Positions 8,411 to 16,136 of a DNA stretch of 64,000 bases are shown here, in pieces (the stretch's first letter is position 1; each line of letters begins with the position of its first letter). Under the pieces are notes generated by a model. That model searched no databases. It was not told where the DNA came from and saw only the letters and a list, made by a program, of their open reading frames with translations. The stretch is from Mycolicibacterium mengxianglii. GTDB taxonomy: Bacteria > Actinomycetota > Actinomycetes > Mycobacteriales > Mycobacteriaceae. The translations under genes and the position numbers were made by a program. The stretch covers positions 4,712,001 through 4,776,000 of the forward strand of contig NZ_CP065373.1 in the NCBI RefSeq assembly GCF_015710575.1. The letters are read 5' to 3'.

Positions 8411-8440
8411 TCGGTCCCCGACCTGTAGAGGACTGCCCGT

Positions 8441-9523
8441 ATGACCATTCGCGTCGCCCAGATCGGAACCGGGAACGTCGGCATCCACGCCCTCACCGCG
8501 CTCATCACCAACCCCGATTACGAGCTGACCGGGGTGTGGGTGTCGTCGGCCGCGAAAACCGGTAAGGACGCCGGAGAGCTTGCCGGGCTCGACGTCACCA
8601 CCGGCATCGTGGCCACCGATGACCTCGATGCCGTGTTGGCCACCAAGCCGGACTGCGCGGTCTACACCGCGATGGCCGACAACCGGCTCCCCGACGCGCT
8701 GGAGGACTACCGTCGCATCCTGGCCGCCGGCGTCAATGTCGTCGGCAGCGGACCGGTATTTCTCCAGTATCCGTACCAGGTCATTCCGGACGAGATGATC
8801 GCCCCGTTGGAACAGGCTGCGCGTGAAGGGAATTCGAGCCTGTTCGTCAACGGCATCGACCCCGGTTTCGCCAACGACCTGCTTCCGATGGCACTCGCGG
8901 GCACCTGCCAGCGCATCGAGCAGGTCCGCTGCATGGAGATCATCGACTACGCGACCTACGACAGTCCCACAGTGATGTTCGACGTGATGGGCTTCGGTAA
9001 ACCGCTCGACGAGACCCCGATGCTGCTGCAACCCGGGGTGCTGAGCCTGGCCTGGGGATCGGTGATCCGCCAGCTCGCCGCCGGGCTCGGGATCAACCTC
9101 GACGAGGTCACCGAAAGCTACACCCGCGTTCCGGCACCAGAGCCTTTCGACATCGCCTCGGGGCACATCCCGGAAGGCGGTGCGGCAGCACTGCGTTTCG
9201 AGGTGCGCGGCATGGTCGACGGGAACGCAGCCGTCGTCGTCGAGCACGTGACGCGGTTACGTGAGGACATGTGCCCGGACTGGCCCCAACCCGCCCAGTC
9301 GGGCGGGTCGTACCGCATCGAGATCACCGGCGAACCCAGCTACACAATCGATCTGTGTCTCAGCAGCCCCGGCGGCGACCACAACCGGGCGGGGCTGGTG
9401 GCCACCGCCATGCGGGTGGTCAATGCCGTTCCCGCGGTGGTGGCGGCCCCACCGGGGATCAGAAGCTCCCTGGACATACCACTTGTCACTGGCAAAGGGC
9501 TGTACGCTTCAAATAGCCAATGA
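8441..9523 (+). CDS. NAD(P)-binding dehydrogenase of the Rv0926c / diaminopentanoate-dehydrogenase-like family
   Basis: 360-residue protein with an N-terminal Rossmann fold (IRVAQIGTGNVGIHALTAL) of the dihydrodipicolinate-reductase type and a C-terminal alpha/beta domain like that of 2,4-diaminopentanoate dehydrogenases. GVNVVGSGPVF and the NGIDPGFANDLLPM block (about residue 140) are conserved in mycobacterial members. It follows the SDR by 30 bases and is probably co-transcribed. The true substrate is unknown; the amino-acid-dehydrogenase name is only structural. It is a close homologue of M. tuberculosis Rv0926c by memory of sequence and position. Confidence 0.85.
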   Translation: MTIRVAQIGTGNVGIHALTALITNPDYELTGVWVSSAAKTGKDAGELAGLDVTTGIVATDDLDAVLATKPDCAVYTAMADNRLPDALEDYRRILAAGVNVVGSGPVFLQYPYQVIPDEMIAPLEQAAREGNSSLFVNGIDPGFANDLLPMALAGTCQRIEQVRCMEIIDYATYDSPTVMFDVMGFGKPLDETPMLLQPGVLSLAWGSVIRQLAAGLGINLDEVTESYTRVPAPEPFDIASGHIPEGGAAALRFEVRGMVDGNAAVVVEHVTRLREDMCPDWPQPAQSGGSYRIEITGEPSYTIDLCLSSPGGDHNRAGLVATAMRVVNAVPAVVAAPPGIRSSLDIPLVTGKGLYASNSQ

Positions 9524-9534
9524 GAGGACCTCTG

Positions 9535-9783
9535 ATGAAGTCACATTTCACCGTCGCCGCGCTGGTAGCAGCCGCAGGTGCCGCCGGGGCCATCATGGCC
9601 GCGCCCATCGCGTCCGCTGAACCGCTTCAGCCCACCTGCCAGGACGCGGGCGGCAACATAGTCTCCGGATCGTCCACCGTGTGCACCAAGCCCGGCAACG
9701 CACAGATCACCAGTTCTCCGGGAATTCTCGGCGCCACACAGTGGGGCATGTGGCCGTGGTTCGGCGGTATGGGGGTCCTCTGA
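9535..9783 (+). CDS. Small secreted protein with paired cysteines, paralogue 1
   Basis: 82-residue exported protein of unknown function. Residues 1-28 form a Sec signal (hydrophobic AALVAAAGAAGAIMA, cleavage after ASA). The mature 54 residues hold two cysteines in the pattern CQD...STVC, then QITSSPG, and end in a Trp/Gly-rich WGMWPWFGG. The ATG at 9535 is chosen because GAGAGG sits 7 bases upstream; an ATG at 9520 overlaps the previous stop. It shares the CQD-TVC-G-QIT-SP pattern with the next gene, so the two arose by tandem duplication. The cysteines probably form a disulfide outside the cell. Confidence 0.75.
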   Translation: MKSHFTVAALVAAAGAAGAIMAAPIASAEPLQPTCQDAGGNIVSGSSTVCTKPGNAQITSSPGILGATQWGMWPWFGGMGVL

Positions 9784-9799
9784 GCCGCCCGATATCCCA

Positions 9800-10033
9800 G
9801 TGTTCACCGCACCGTCGCTGACCGTAGTTGTGTTGTCAGCGGCGGTGTTTTTTGCGCCCACCGCGGCGGCCCTGCCGCAATGTCAGGACGTATCACCGCG
9901 GACCACGGTCTGCGTCAGCTCCGGCGGAAGCCACCAGATCACCACGTCCCCGCCGCCGATGGACTTCGGGTTCTGGCCCGGCTGGACCTATGGCTATTGG
10001 GATGCCCCCGGCTTCGTCTTCGGCGTCGGCTAA
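9800..10033 (+). CDS. Small secreted protein with paired cysteines, paralogue 2
   Basis: 77-residue exported protein beginning at a GTG (9800), 16 bases after its paralogue. The signal peptide (TVVVLSAAVFFAPTAAA) is followed by CQDVSPRTTVC, GSHQITTSP and an aromatic tail (FGFWPGWTYGYW). The same order of motifs as the upstream gene, with different flanking residues, marks an old tandem duplication. Function is unknown. No strong ribosome binding site is visible, so translation may depend on the upstream gene. Confidence 0.65.
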   Translation: MFTAPSLTVVVLSAAVFFAPTAAALPQCQDVSPRTTVCVSSGGSHQITTSPPPMDFGFWPGWTYGYWDAPGFVFGVG

Positions 10034-10070
10034 GTGTCAGTGCGGCTAGGCCACCCTGTTTGCCCCCCTC

Positions 10071-10090
10071 ATGATTTCGGCTAACCTAAC
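10071..10090. promoter_or_regulatory. Half-conserved IdeR/MntR-type box upstream of mntH
   Basis: CTAACCTAAC at 10081-10090 matches the right half of the mycobacterial iron box (CTAACCTAA) completely; the left half (ATGATTTCGG) matches poorly. It lies about 35 bases before the mntH start, where metal repression by MntR or IdeR would make sense. Confidence 0.35.
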
Positions 10091-10125
10091 TTTCTGATTC
10101 GTTGACTCGGATAGAGGGTGGGGCG

Positions 10126-11352
10126 TTGAACCTGGCAATCAAGGCACCGGTGCGTCCGGGCTTCCTGTTGCTTGGACCCGCATTCGTCGCAGCCATCGCC
10201 TACGTCGACCCAGGGAACGTCGCGGCAAACGTCAGCGCGGGCGCGCAGTTCGGCTTCCTGCTGGTCTGGGTGATCGTCCTGGCCAACGTCATGGCCGGTC
10301 TGGTGCAGTTCCTGTCGGCGAAGCTCGGCCTGGTTACAGGCCGTTCCCTGCCGGAAGCAGTCGCCGACCACACTCGCAGGCCAACCCGCATCGCGTTCTG
10401 GCTCCAGGCCGAATTGGTTGCGATGGCAACCGATCTCGCCGAAGTCGTCGGCGGAGCCATCGCGCTGTACCTGTTGTTCGACCTGCCGCTGCTGATCGGC
10501 GGCGTCATCACGGGCGCGGTCTCACTGATGCTGCTGGTGGTGCAGGACCGGCGCGGTCAACGGATGTTCGAACGCGTGATCACCGGGCTGTTGGCCGTCA
10601 TCGCGATCGGCTTCATCACCAGCTTGGCCGTGTCAGCTCCGGCCCCGAGCCAGGTGGCATCGGGGCTGCTCCCCCGGTTCGACGGGGCCGAGAGCGTGCT
10701 GCTGGCCACGGCCATGCTGGGCGCGACGGTGATGCCCCACGCGGTGTACCTGCACTCCGGGCTCGCCCGCGACCGGCACGGGCACCCCGACGCGGGCGCC
10801 GCCCGGCAGCGGCTGTTGCGGATCACCAAATGGGACGTCGCGTTGGCCATGATGATCGCCGGTGCAGTGAACATGGCGATGCTGTTGGTGGCGGCGACCA
10901 ACCTGCAGGGCCGCGAGAACACCGACTCGATCGAAGGCGCGTACGCCGCCGTCCAAGACACCCTCGGGCCGACGATCGCGCTGTTCTTCGCTGTGGGTCT
11001 GTTGGCTTCGGGCCTGGCGTCCACGTCGGTCGGCGCCTACGCCGGGGCGATGATCATGCAGGGGCTGCTCAAGGTCTCCGTTCCCGTGATCGTCCGCCGT
11101 CTGGTCACCTTGATCCCGGCGCTGGTGATCCTCGGGGTGGGTTTCGACCCCAGTCGCGCACTGGTGTTGTCGCAGGTCGTGTTGTCGTTCGGCATACCGT
11201 TTGCGTTGATTCCGCTGATCCTGCTCACCAGCGACGCACAGCTGATGGGCGCCGACGTAAACCGGCGCCTGACCACGTTTTTCGGCTGGTCCCTCGCCGC
11301 TTTGATTAGTGTGCTGAATGTGGTGCTGATTTATCTGACGGTGACGGGCTGA
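10126..11352 (+). CDS. mntH: Nramp-family manganese/divalent metal transporter MntH
   Basis: Proton-coupled Mn2+/Fe2+ importer in the cytoplasmic membrane, 408 residues with about 11 helices. Both metal-site signatures are present: DPGN in helix 1 (IAYVDPGNVAAN) and MPH in helix 6 (GATVMPHAVYLHS). The TTG at 10126 is favoured because AGAGGG lies 7 bases before it; a TTG at 10102 has no binding site. It corresponds to M. tuberculosis Rv0924c in position and family. A metal-box half site upstream suggests repression by manganese or iron. The fusion protein gene starts directly at its stop and is probably co-transcribed. Confidence 0.93.
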   Translation: MNLAIKAPVRPGFLLLGPAFVAAIAYVDPGNVAANVSAGAQFGFLLVWVIVLANVMAGLVQFLSAKLGLVTGRSLPEAVADHTRRPTRIAFWLQAELVAMATDLAEVVGGAIALYLLFDLPLLIGGVITGAVSLMLLVVQDRRGQRMFERVITGLLAVIAIGFITSLAVSAPAPSQVASGLLPRFDGAESVLLATAMLGATVMPHAVYLHSGLARDRHGHPDAGAARQRLLRITKWDVALAMMIAGAVNMAMLLVAATNLQGRENTDSIEGAYAAVQDTLGPTIALFFAVGLLASGLASTSVGAYAGAMIMQGLLKVSVPVIVRRLVTLIPALVILGVGFDPSRALVLSQVVLSFGIPFALIPLILLTSDAQLMGADVNRRLTTFFGWSLAALISVLNVVLIYLTVTG

Positions 11353-12426
11353 GTGTCGGTCCGACACCTCTACTTCGCGTACGGGTCCAACCTGTGCGTG
11401 CAGCAGATGGCGCGCCGTTGTCCGGACGCGCTGGGCCCCGATGCGCTGGCACCGCGGCCGGCAACGCTGGCCGACCACGACTGGCTGATCAACGAACGCG
11501 GCGTCGCCACTGTCGAACCGTTCGCGGGATCCCGTGTCCACGGCGTCATCTGGGACGTCTCCGACCGCGACCTGGCCACCCTCGACTCCGCGGAAGGCGT
11601 GCCGGTGCGATACCGGCGCGACCGGATAACGGTGCACACCGCTGCCGGGCCGACACCGGCGTGGGTGTACGTCGACCGTCGGGTCGAGCCCGGCGCGCCC
11701 AGGCCCGGTTATCTGGAACGGATCATCGACGGCGCGGTGCACCACGGGCTGCCTGAGCGGTGGGTGGAGTTCCTGCGGCGGTGGGACCCGGTGCACTGGC
11801 CGCGCCAACTCGGCCCGGCCTCCCCCGATGCGCCCCGGACGCTGACAGACCTGCTGGCTGAGCCCGGGGTTCGGGAATCCAGCACCCTGCGATCCACGTT
11901 CGGCTTCATGGCCATTCACGGCGGCGGGTTGGAACGGATGACCGACGTGATCGCCGCGCGCGCCGCCGACGCGGCCGGGGCGTCGCTGTACGTGGTGGCC
12001 CACCCCGACCACTACCCGCACCACCTCGGCTCGGCGCTGTTCTCCCCCGCGCAGTCCGAACCATTGCGAGAGTTCCTCGACCATGTCGAGACGGTGGTGT
12101 CGGTGCACGGGTACGGGCGAATCGGGCGCAGCACCCACCTTCTCCTCGGCGGCGGAAACCGGGCGCTGGCCACGCACCTGGTGAACCGGGTGGACATTCC
12201 GGGTTACCAGCTGATCGCCGACCTCGACGCCATTCCCCCCGAACTGCGCGGACTGCATCCCGACAACCCGGTGAACCTGCCGCGACAAGGCGGGGTGCAG
12301 CTCGAACTGTCCCCCCGAGTGCGCGGTATCAGCCCGCGCAGCGCCATGTCGGGCGACGACGGACTGTGCCCCGCGACGTCCGCCCTGGTGCGCGGATTGG
12401 CCGAAGCCGCCCGCACCTGGGTCTGA
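11353..12426 (+). CDS. Fusion of gamma-glutamylcyclotransferase-like and poly-gamma-glutamate hydrolase domains
   Basis: 357 residues with two domains that both act on gamma-glutamyl bonds. Residues 1-145 are a gamma-glutamylcyclotransferase-like fold: the substrate loop YFAYGSNL near residue 8 and the presumed catalytic Glu in LDSAEGVPVRY. Residues about 170-357 match the poly-gamma-glutamate hydrolase (zinc peptidase) family: H189-G-G-G-L-E194, VSVHG with His252, LGGGNRALA, and the closing block NLPRQGGVQLELSPRVRG. No signal peptide is present, so it acts in the cytoplasm unless exported another way. The GTG start at 11353 touches the mntH stop. A role in turnover of gamma-glutamyl peptides is inferred. 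Confidence 0.8.
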   Translation: MSVRHLYFAYGSNLCVQQMARRCPDALGPDALAPRPATLADHDWLINERGVATVEPFAGSRVHGVIWDVSDRDLATLDSAEGVPVRYRRDRITVHTAAGPTPAWVYVDRRVEPGAPRPGYLERIIDGAVHHGLPERWVEFLRRWDPVHWPRQLGPASPDAPRTLTDLLAEPGVRESSTLRSTFGFMAIHGGGLERMTDVIAARAADAAGASLYVVAHPDHYPHHLGSALFSPAQSEPLREFLDHVETVVSVHGYGRIGRSTHLLLGGGNRALATHLVNRVDIPGYQLIADLDAIPPELRGLHPDNPVNLPRQGGVQLELSPRVRGISPRSAMSGDDGLCPATSALVRGLAEAARTWV

Positions 12427-12507
12427 CGCCCGACACCTGCTGTTCACGTTCCGTTCCACCCGCCCGGGCCTGTTGGCGGAAATCGATCAAAACTCTTGCC
12501 TTCCAAC

Positions 12508-12518
12508 TAGGCTGAGCG
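12508..12518 (+). promoter_or_regulatory. Leaderless -10 element of the ANTAR gene
   Basis: TAGGCT (12508-12513) fits the mycobacterial TANNNT -10 pattern and is followed by 5 bases and the GTG at 12519, favouring that start over the TTG at 12549. Confidence 0.4.
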
Positions 12519-12827
12519 GTGTCAGAGCTATTGGAAGGTGGTACCGCGTTGCCACGGAACTCTTACACCCCGTCCGTCGACAGTCGATCCCTGGACATCG
12601 CCAAAGGTGTCCTGGTTGCCCTCCGCGGTTGTACCTCTGACGAAGCTTTCGCCGAAATCACCGGCATTTCGAAACAGCGTCGCCTCGGCACACTGGCGCT
12701 CGCGCGCGCGTTGGTGCAGCTCGCCGAGGGGTCTGTCGCCCTGGCGGCCGGCCCGGCTGCCGAGGCAGCGATGCAGACCTGGGGGCACCTGCTCCGCGGG
12801 TCCCGCAGCAGCGCCAGCCTCGCCTGA
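12519..12827 (+). CDS. Small ANTAR-domain protein
   Basis: 102-residue protein consisting almost only of an ANTAR RNA-binding domain (about residues 25-80: SLDIAKGVLVALRGCTSDEAFAEI, then LGTLALARALVQLAEG). ANTAR domains bind paired hexanucleotide-loop hairpins in nascent RNA and cause antitermination. No sensor domain (GAF, PAS or receiver) is present, so control must be by another partner or by expression. The GTG at 12519 is supported by a -10 element; a TTG at 12549 with a strong GGAAGGTGG site is an alternative that would drop 10 residues. It stands alone, 60 bases before the SigK operon. Confidence 0.8.
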   Translation: MSELLEGGTALPRNSYTPSVDSRSLDIAKGVLVALRGCTSDEAFAEITGISKQRRLGTLALARALVQLAEGSVALAAGPAAEAAMQTWGHLLRGSRSSASLA

Positions 12828-12853
12828 CGGCTGCGCCGGGGGTAGGTACCCAC

Positions 12854-12880
12854 CCATCCGGTCAGCTGCCGGCTCCGAAT
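12854..12880 (+). promoter_or_regulatory. Predicted SigK promoter of the DUF1365-sigK-rskA operon
   Basis: CCATCC (12854-12859), a 15-base spacer, and CCGAAT (12875-12880) match the remembered M. tuberculosis SigK consensus (CCATCC and CCGAAT); the spacer is 1-2 bases shorter than usual. Seven bases later comes the GTG start of the DUF1365 gene, so the mRNA would be leaderless. It implies positive autoregulation of sigK. Confidence 0.65.
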
Positions 12881-12887
12881 AGCCAAT

Positions 12888-13715
12888 GTGCAGGCTAACG
12901 AGACGAGCAGGCGATCCGTCGCGGTCGACGACGGCCCCGTCAGCGCGGTCGTCCCCGCGCTGTACCGGACCCGCATCACCCATCTGCGCCGCGCACCGGT
13001 ACACCACTACTTCGAGCACAAGAGCTACAGCTGGTACATCGACATCGACAACCCACCGCGGTTGCCCCGTCCGCTGCGACCCTTCGCCAGGTTCGAGGCC
13101 GTCGATCACCTGGTGGCGCCGCCCGAAGGCCCGGACACGCTGCGCCGCCGGGTGGACGCGTTTCTGACCGAGCACGGGGTGGAGCTGCCCGGCGGCCGGG
13201 TCACCGCGCTGATGCAGGCGCGGGTACTGGGGTTTGTGTTCAACCCGCTCAGCGTGTTCTGGTGCCATGACGCCGACGGTGAGGTCCGTGCAGTGATCGC
13301 CGAGGTGCACAACACCCACGGTCAGCGGCACGCCTACCTGCTGCCGCCGGATCAGGGGCAGCCGGTGATGGTTTCCAAGACGTTCCACGCCTCGCCGTTC
13401 AATGACGTCGACGGGCACTACCTGGTGTGCGCGCCCCGTCCGGCCGCTGAGCTCGACATCACCGTCTCGCTGCACCGGGAGAACCACCCGGCGATGGTCG
13501 CGACCCTGCGGGGCAGCCGCCGCACAGCCAGCGCAGCACAGCTCGCCCTGCTGCAGTTGACGGCGCCCGTCGCTCCGTTGATGGGGGCGATGGGCCAACG
13601 GGTTCAAGGCATCACCTTGCGGTTGCGCGGCGTGCCCGTGGTGCCCCGGGAGCAGACCTGTCCCGTACCCGCGACCCGCCGCGCTCCCATTCCCGAACGA
13701 GTGGGCGGCGCGTAG
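12888..13715 (+). CDS. DUF1365 protein (Rv0448c-like), first gene of the sigK operon
   Basis: 275-residue cytoplasmic protein of the DUF1365 family. Recognisable blocks are ALYRTRITHLRRAPVHHYF at the start, MQARVLGFVFNPLSVFWCHD in the middle and VSKTFHASPFNDVDGHY. The biochemical role is not established; in M. tuberculosis Rv0448c lies between a dehydrogenase and ufaA1 just upstream of sigK. Here ufaA1 is absent and DUF1365 abuts sigK directly. The GTG at 12888 is exactly 7 bases after the CCGAAT of a SigK-type promoter, which fixes the start although there is no ribosome binding site. Confidence 0.88.
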   Translation: MQANETSRRSVAVDDGPVSAVVPALYRTRITHLRRAPVHHYFEHKSYSWYIDIDNPPRLPRPLRPFARFEAVDHLVAPPEGPDTLRRRVDAFLTEHGVELPGGRVTALMQARVLGFVFNPLSVFWCHDADGEVRAVIAEVHNTHGQRHAYLLPPDQGQPVMVSKTFHASPFNDVDGHYLVCAPRPAAELDITVSLHRENHPAMVATLRGSRRTASAAQLALLQLTAPVAPLMGAMGQRVQGITLRLRGVPVVPREQTCPVPATRRAPIPERVGGA

Positions 13716-13755
13716 TTTGACTGCTTTGCCTGGGTCGGCGGTTAGGCTCGTGCAC

Positions 13756-14298
13756 GTGACGGACCTCGACGCACTGTTACGCCGAGTGGCGCGACAAGAC
13801 GCCGACGCGTTCGCAGCGTTCTACGACCAGACCCGCGCGAGGGTCTACGGCCTGGTCACCCGGGTGCTGCGCGACCCTGGGTACAGCGAGGAAACGACGC
13901 AGGAAGTCTATTTGCAGGTGTGGCGTTCAGCCGAGAACTACGACCCCGCCGCTGGATCGGCACTGTCCTGGTTGATGACCTTGGCGCATCGCCGGGCCGT
14001 TGACCGGGTGCGCTCCGAGCAGGCCGCGACTGTCCGCGAGTCCCGGTACGGTGCGGCCAATGTCGAATTGGCCACCGACCACGTGAGTGACACGGTGGTG
14101 CTGCGCGACGAGCGCCAACAGGTTGTCCAATGTCTCGGCGGTCTCACCGATCTGCAGCGCCAGTGCATCGAGATGGCCTATTACGACGGCATGACCTATG
14201 TGCAGGTGTCCGAGCGGCTTTCGGCGAACTTGGCCACCGTCAAGTCCCGGATGCGCGACGCGCTGCGCGGGCTGCGTAGCTGCCTGGGGTTGTCATGA
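13756..14298 (+). CDS. sigK: ECF sigma factor SigK
   Basis: Extracytoplasmic-function sigma factor, 180 residues from the chosen GTG. Region 2 is at about residues 10-80 (DADAFAAFYDQTRARVYGLV, then EVYLQVWRSAENYDP and LSWLMTLAHRRAVDRVR), region 4 at about 120-175 (LTDLQRQCIEMAYYDGMTYVQVSERL). It is read as SigK because of sequence resemblance, the DUF1365 gene before it and the overlapping anti-sigma gene after it. In-frame codons extend to a TTG at 13717; GTG 13756 is preferred because TAGGCT (13743-13748) lies 7 bases before it, which may be a second, leaderless promoter. In M. tuberculosis SigK drives mpt70/mpt83; no such target is in this window. Confidence 0.93.
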   Translation: MTDLDALLRRVARQDADAFAAFYDQTRARVYGLVTRVLRDPGYSEETTQEVYLQVWRSAENYDPAAGSALSWLMTLAHRRAVDRVRSEQAATVRESRYGAANVELATDHVSDTVVLRDERQQVVQCLGGLTDLQRQCIEMAYYDGMTYVQVSERLSANLATVKSRMRDALRGLRSCLGLS

Positions 14299-15014
14299 CA
14301 AGCCCCGTCGAACCCGGTGATGACGTCCTGGATCTGGCCGTACCGTACGCCCTGCACGCGCTCAGCGATGACGAACGCGACGAGGTCGATCTTCAGGTGC
14401 AGCGGTCAGGGCAGGCCGCGCGGTTCTACGACGAAGTGCGCGCGGCCCGTGAGGCCATGGCGGCACTGTCGTCGGCGACGACGTTGGAGCCGCCCGCCGC
14501 GCTGCGGGACCGGGTGCTGTCCGGGTTGAGTGGGGACACCGATTCCACCGTGCGATCGTTGCCGCAGCGACGCGACTGGCGCCGGACGGTTCTGGCCGTC
14601 GCGGCCGCCGCGGTGATCGGACTCGGTGCTCTCGGTGTCGGTTTGGCATTGCGGCCGTCTGCTCAGCCGTCGACGGCTGAGCAGATCTTCGCCGCGCCTG
14701 ACGTGCGCACAGTTTCCGGCGAACTACCCACCGGCGGGCAGGCCACGCTGGTGTTCTCGCGCGATCGCGGCGCCGCCTACCTGGTGATGAACAACGTACC
14801 GCCGCCCACGGCGGGCACCGTCTACCAGATGTGGTTGCTGCATGACGGGCAGGCCACCTCGGCGGGCACCATGGATGCCGAAGCGGTGTCGCCGTCCACC
14901 ACGGCGGTGGTTCCCGATATCGGGGATTCGACCGAACTGGCGTTCACCGTCGAGCCGGGGTCGGGATCGCAGCAGCCGACCGGTGAACCATTCGCCACCC
15001 TGCCGCTGACCTGA
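14295..15014 (+). CDS. rskA: Anti-sigma-K factor RskA
   Basis: Single-pass membrane anti-sigma factor, 239 residues. The N-terminal cytoplasmic sigma-binding part (about 1-95) contains LAVPYALHALSDDERDEVDL; a transmembrane helix spans about 98-119 (TVLAVAAAAVIGLGALGVGL); the C-terminal extracytoplasmic part (120-239) has the RskA block AYLVMNNVPPPTAGTVYQMWLL-type core. The ATG overlaps the sigK stop (ATGA), giving 1:1 coupling. Release of SigK would follow regulated proteolysis, as known for the family. It converges with the carboxylate-amine ligase one base after its stop. Confidence 0.94.
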   Translation: MTSPVEPGDDVLDLAVPYALHALSDDERDEVDLQVQRSGQAARFYDEVRAAREAMAALSSATTLEPPAALRDRVLSGLSGDTDSTVRSLPQRRDWRRTVLAVAAAAVIGLGALGVGLALRPSAQPSTAEQIFAAPDVRTVSGELPTGGQATLVFSRDRGAAYLVMNNVPPPTAGTVYQMWLLHDGQATSAGTMDAEAVSPSTTAVVPDIGDSTELAFTVEPGSGSQQPTGEPFATLPLT

Positions 15015-15015
15015 G

Positions 15016-16092
15016 CTACCGGACGGTCGCGTCGGCGGCTTCTGCCAGGACGTCACCGATGTCGCCGCGGCGGCGCCAGGCCCGACGCTTACGCATGGCA
15101 CCGTTTCCGTCCTCGAGCACCCGCTGGAGTTCGGCAGCGGCGTACTCGTAGTCACCGGCCGCTTCCAGCGCGGGGCGCAACTCATCGACGAACGCGTTGA
15201 GCAGCGGCGGCATCCGACCCTCCAGGCCGTCGCGGGCACACCGCCAATATGCCGCGCGCAGAACATGTTCGGCCACAGGCGAGTCGAGTTCGGGGCGCTG
15301 CAGCGCCGTCATGACCGCGCCGCGGATCAAGGTCGCCAACAACACCGTCTCGGCGGCGGTGGCGGGTACATCGGCGACCCGGACCTCCACCGTCGGGAAC
15401 TTCGCCGACGGCCGGGCATCCCAATAGACCATGCCGTCGTCGAGAATGGCTCCGGCAGCCTGCAATTCGCCGACGGTCGCGTCGTACTCGGCGGCCGACC
15501 CCAGGTGCGGTGGCGGGCCGGCGCTGGGCCACCGCGCCCACAGGATGCTGCGCCAGCTGGCGTAGCCGGTGTCGGTGTTGCGGTAGATCGCCGAGTTCGC
15601 GCTCAAAGCCAACAGCAGCGGCAGCCACGGCCGCAGTCGGGTGCAGACCCGGACCGCGGCGTCGCGGTCCGGAACCTCGACGTGCACATGGCATCCGCTG
15701 ATGCCTTGTTCGTGGGCGATCATTCCGAACTCGTCGGCGATCCGGTTGTAGCGCGGTTTGTCGGTGATGGGGAATTCGTGCGGCACCGTCGGCGGCAGTG
15801 CCACGGCCAGCAGTCGGGCGCCGGCCTTCTCCGCGGCCGCGGCGGTGGTGCGGCGCAACCGCGTCACCTCGTCCAGCACTTCGTCGCGACTGTGCAGCAC
15901 CCCGGTGGCCGTCTCGACCTGGCAGCTGGTCAGCTCCATCTGCAGGTCGACGCCCTGCTCGGCGGCATGACGGGCGACGTCGGCGTTCTTGGCCACCGGC
16001 GCCCCGGTGTCGGGATCGGCGAGCAGGAACTCCTCCTCTACCCCGATGGTGGGCGGTTCTCCGAAATCATTTTGCACGCGGGCGGTGTTCAC
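15016..16092 (-). CDS. YbdK-type carboxylate-amine ligase (GCS2 family, Rv0433-like)
   Basis: ATP-dependent ligase related to glutamate-cysteine ligase family 2; members form weak gamma-glutamyl amides and the cellular product is uncertain. Family blocks are PTIGVEEEFLLADPDTG at the N-terminus, MELTSCQVETATG, GCHVHVEVPDRDAAVRV and the late VEVRVADVPATAAET. The start is uncertain: GTG 16092 and GTG 16077 give a normal N-terminus, while ATG 16128 or GTG 16131 would add a short non-conserved stretch and run into the -10 element of the divergent gene. None has a clear ribosome binding site. In M. tuberculosis the homologue Rv0433 is also near the sigK locus. Confidence 0.85.
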   Translation of the reverse strand: MNTARVQNDFGEPPTIGVEEEFLLADPDTGAPVAKNADVARHAAEQGVDLQMELTSCQVETATGVLHSRDEVLDEVTRLRRTTAAAAEKAGARLLAVALPPTVPHEFPITDKPRYNRIADEFGMIAHEQGISGCHVHVEVPDRDAAVRVCTRLRPWLPLLLALSANSAIYRNTDTGYASWRSILWARWPSAGPPPHLGSAAEYDATVGELQAAGAILDDGMVYWDARPSAKFPTVEVRVADVPATAAETVLLATLIRGAVMTALQRPELDSPVAEHVLRAAYWRCARDGLEGRMPPLLNAFVDELRPALEAAGDYEYAAAELQRVLEDGNGAMRKRRAWRRRGDIGDVLAEAADATVR

Positions 16093-16136
16093 CAATGCGG
16101 CTGCAGCCAAACGCTGGACGCGTAGCATCACACCCG

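Noticed and set aside
10633..12459. 608-codon minus-strand frame opposite mntH and the fusion gene
   Set aside because: Composition (Gln/Arg/Val/Gly-rich, no motifs) and full overlap with well-supported genes mark it as a shadow.
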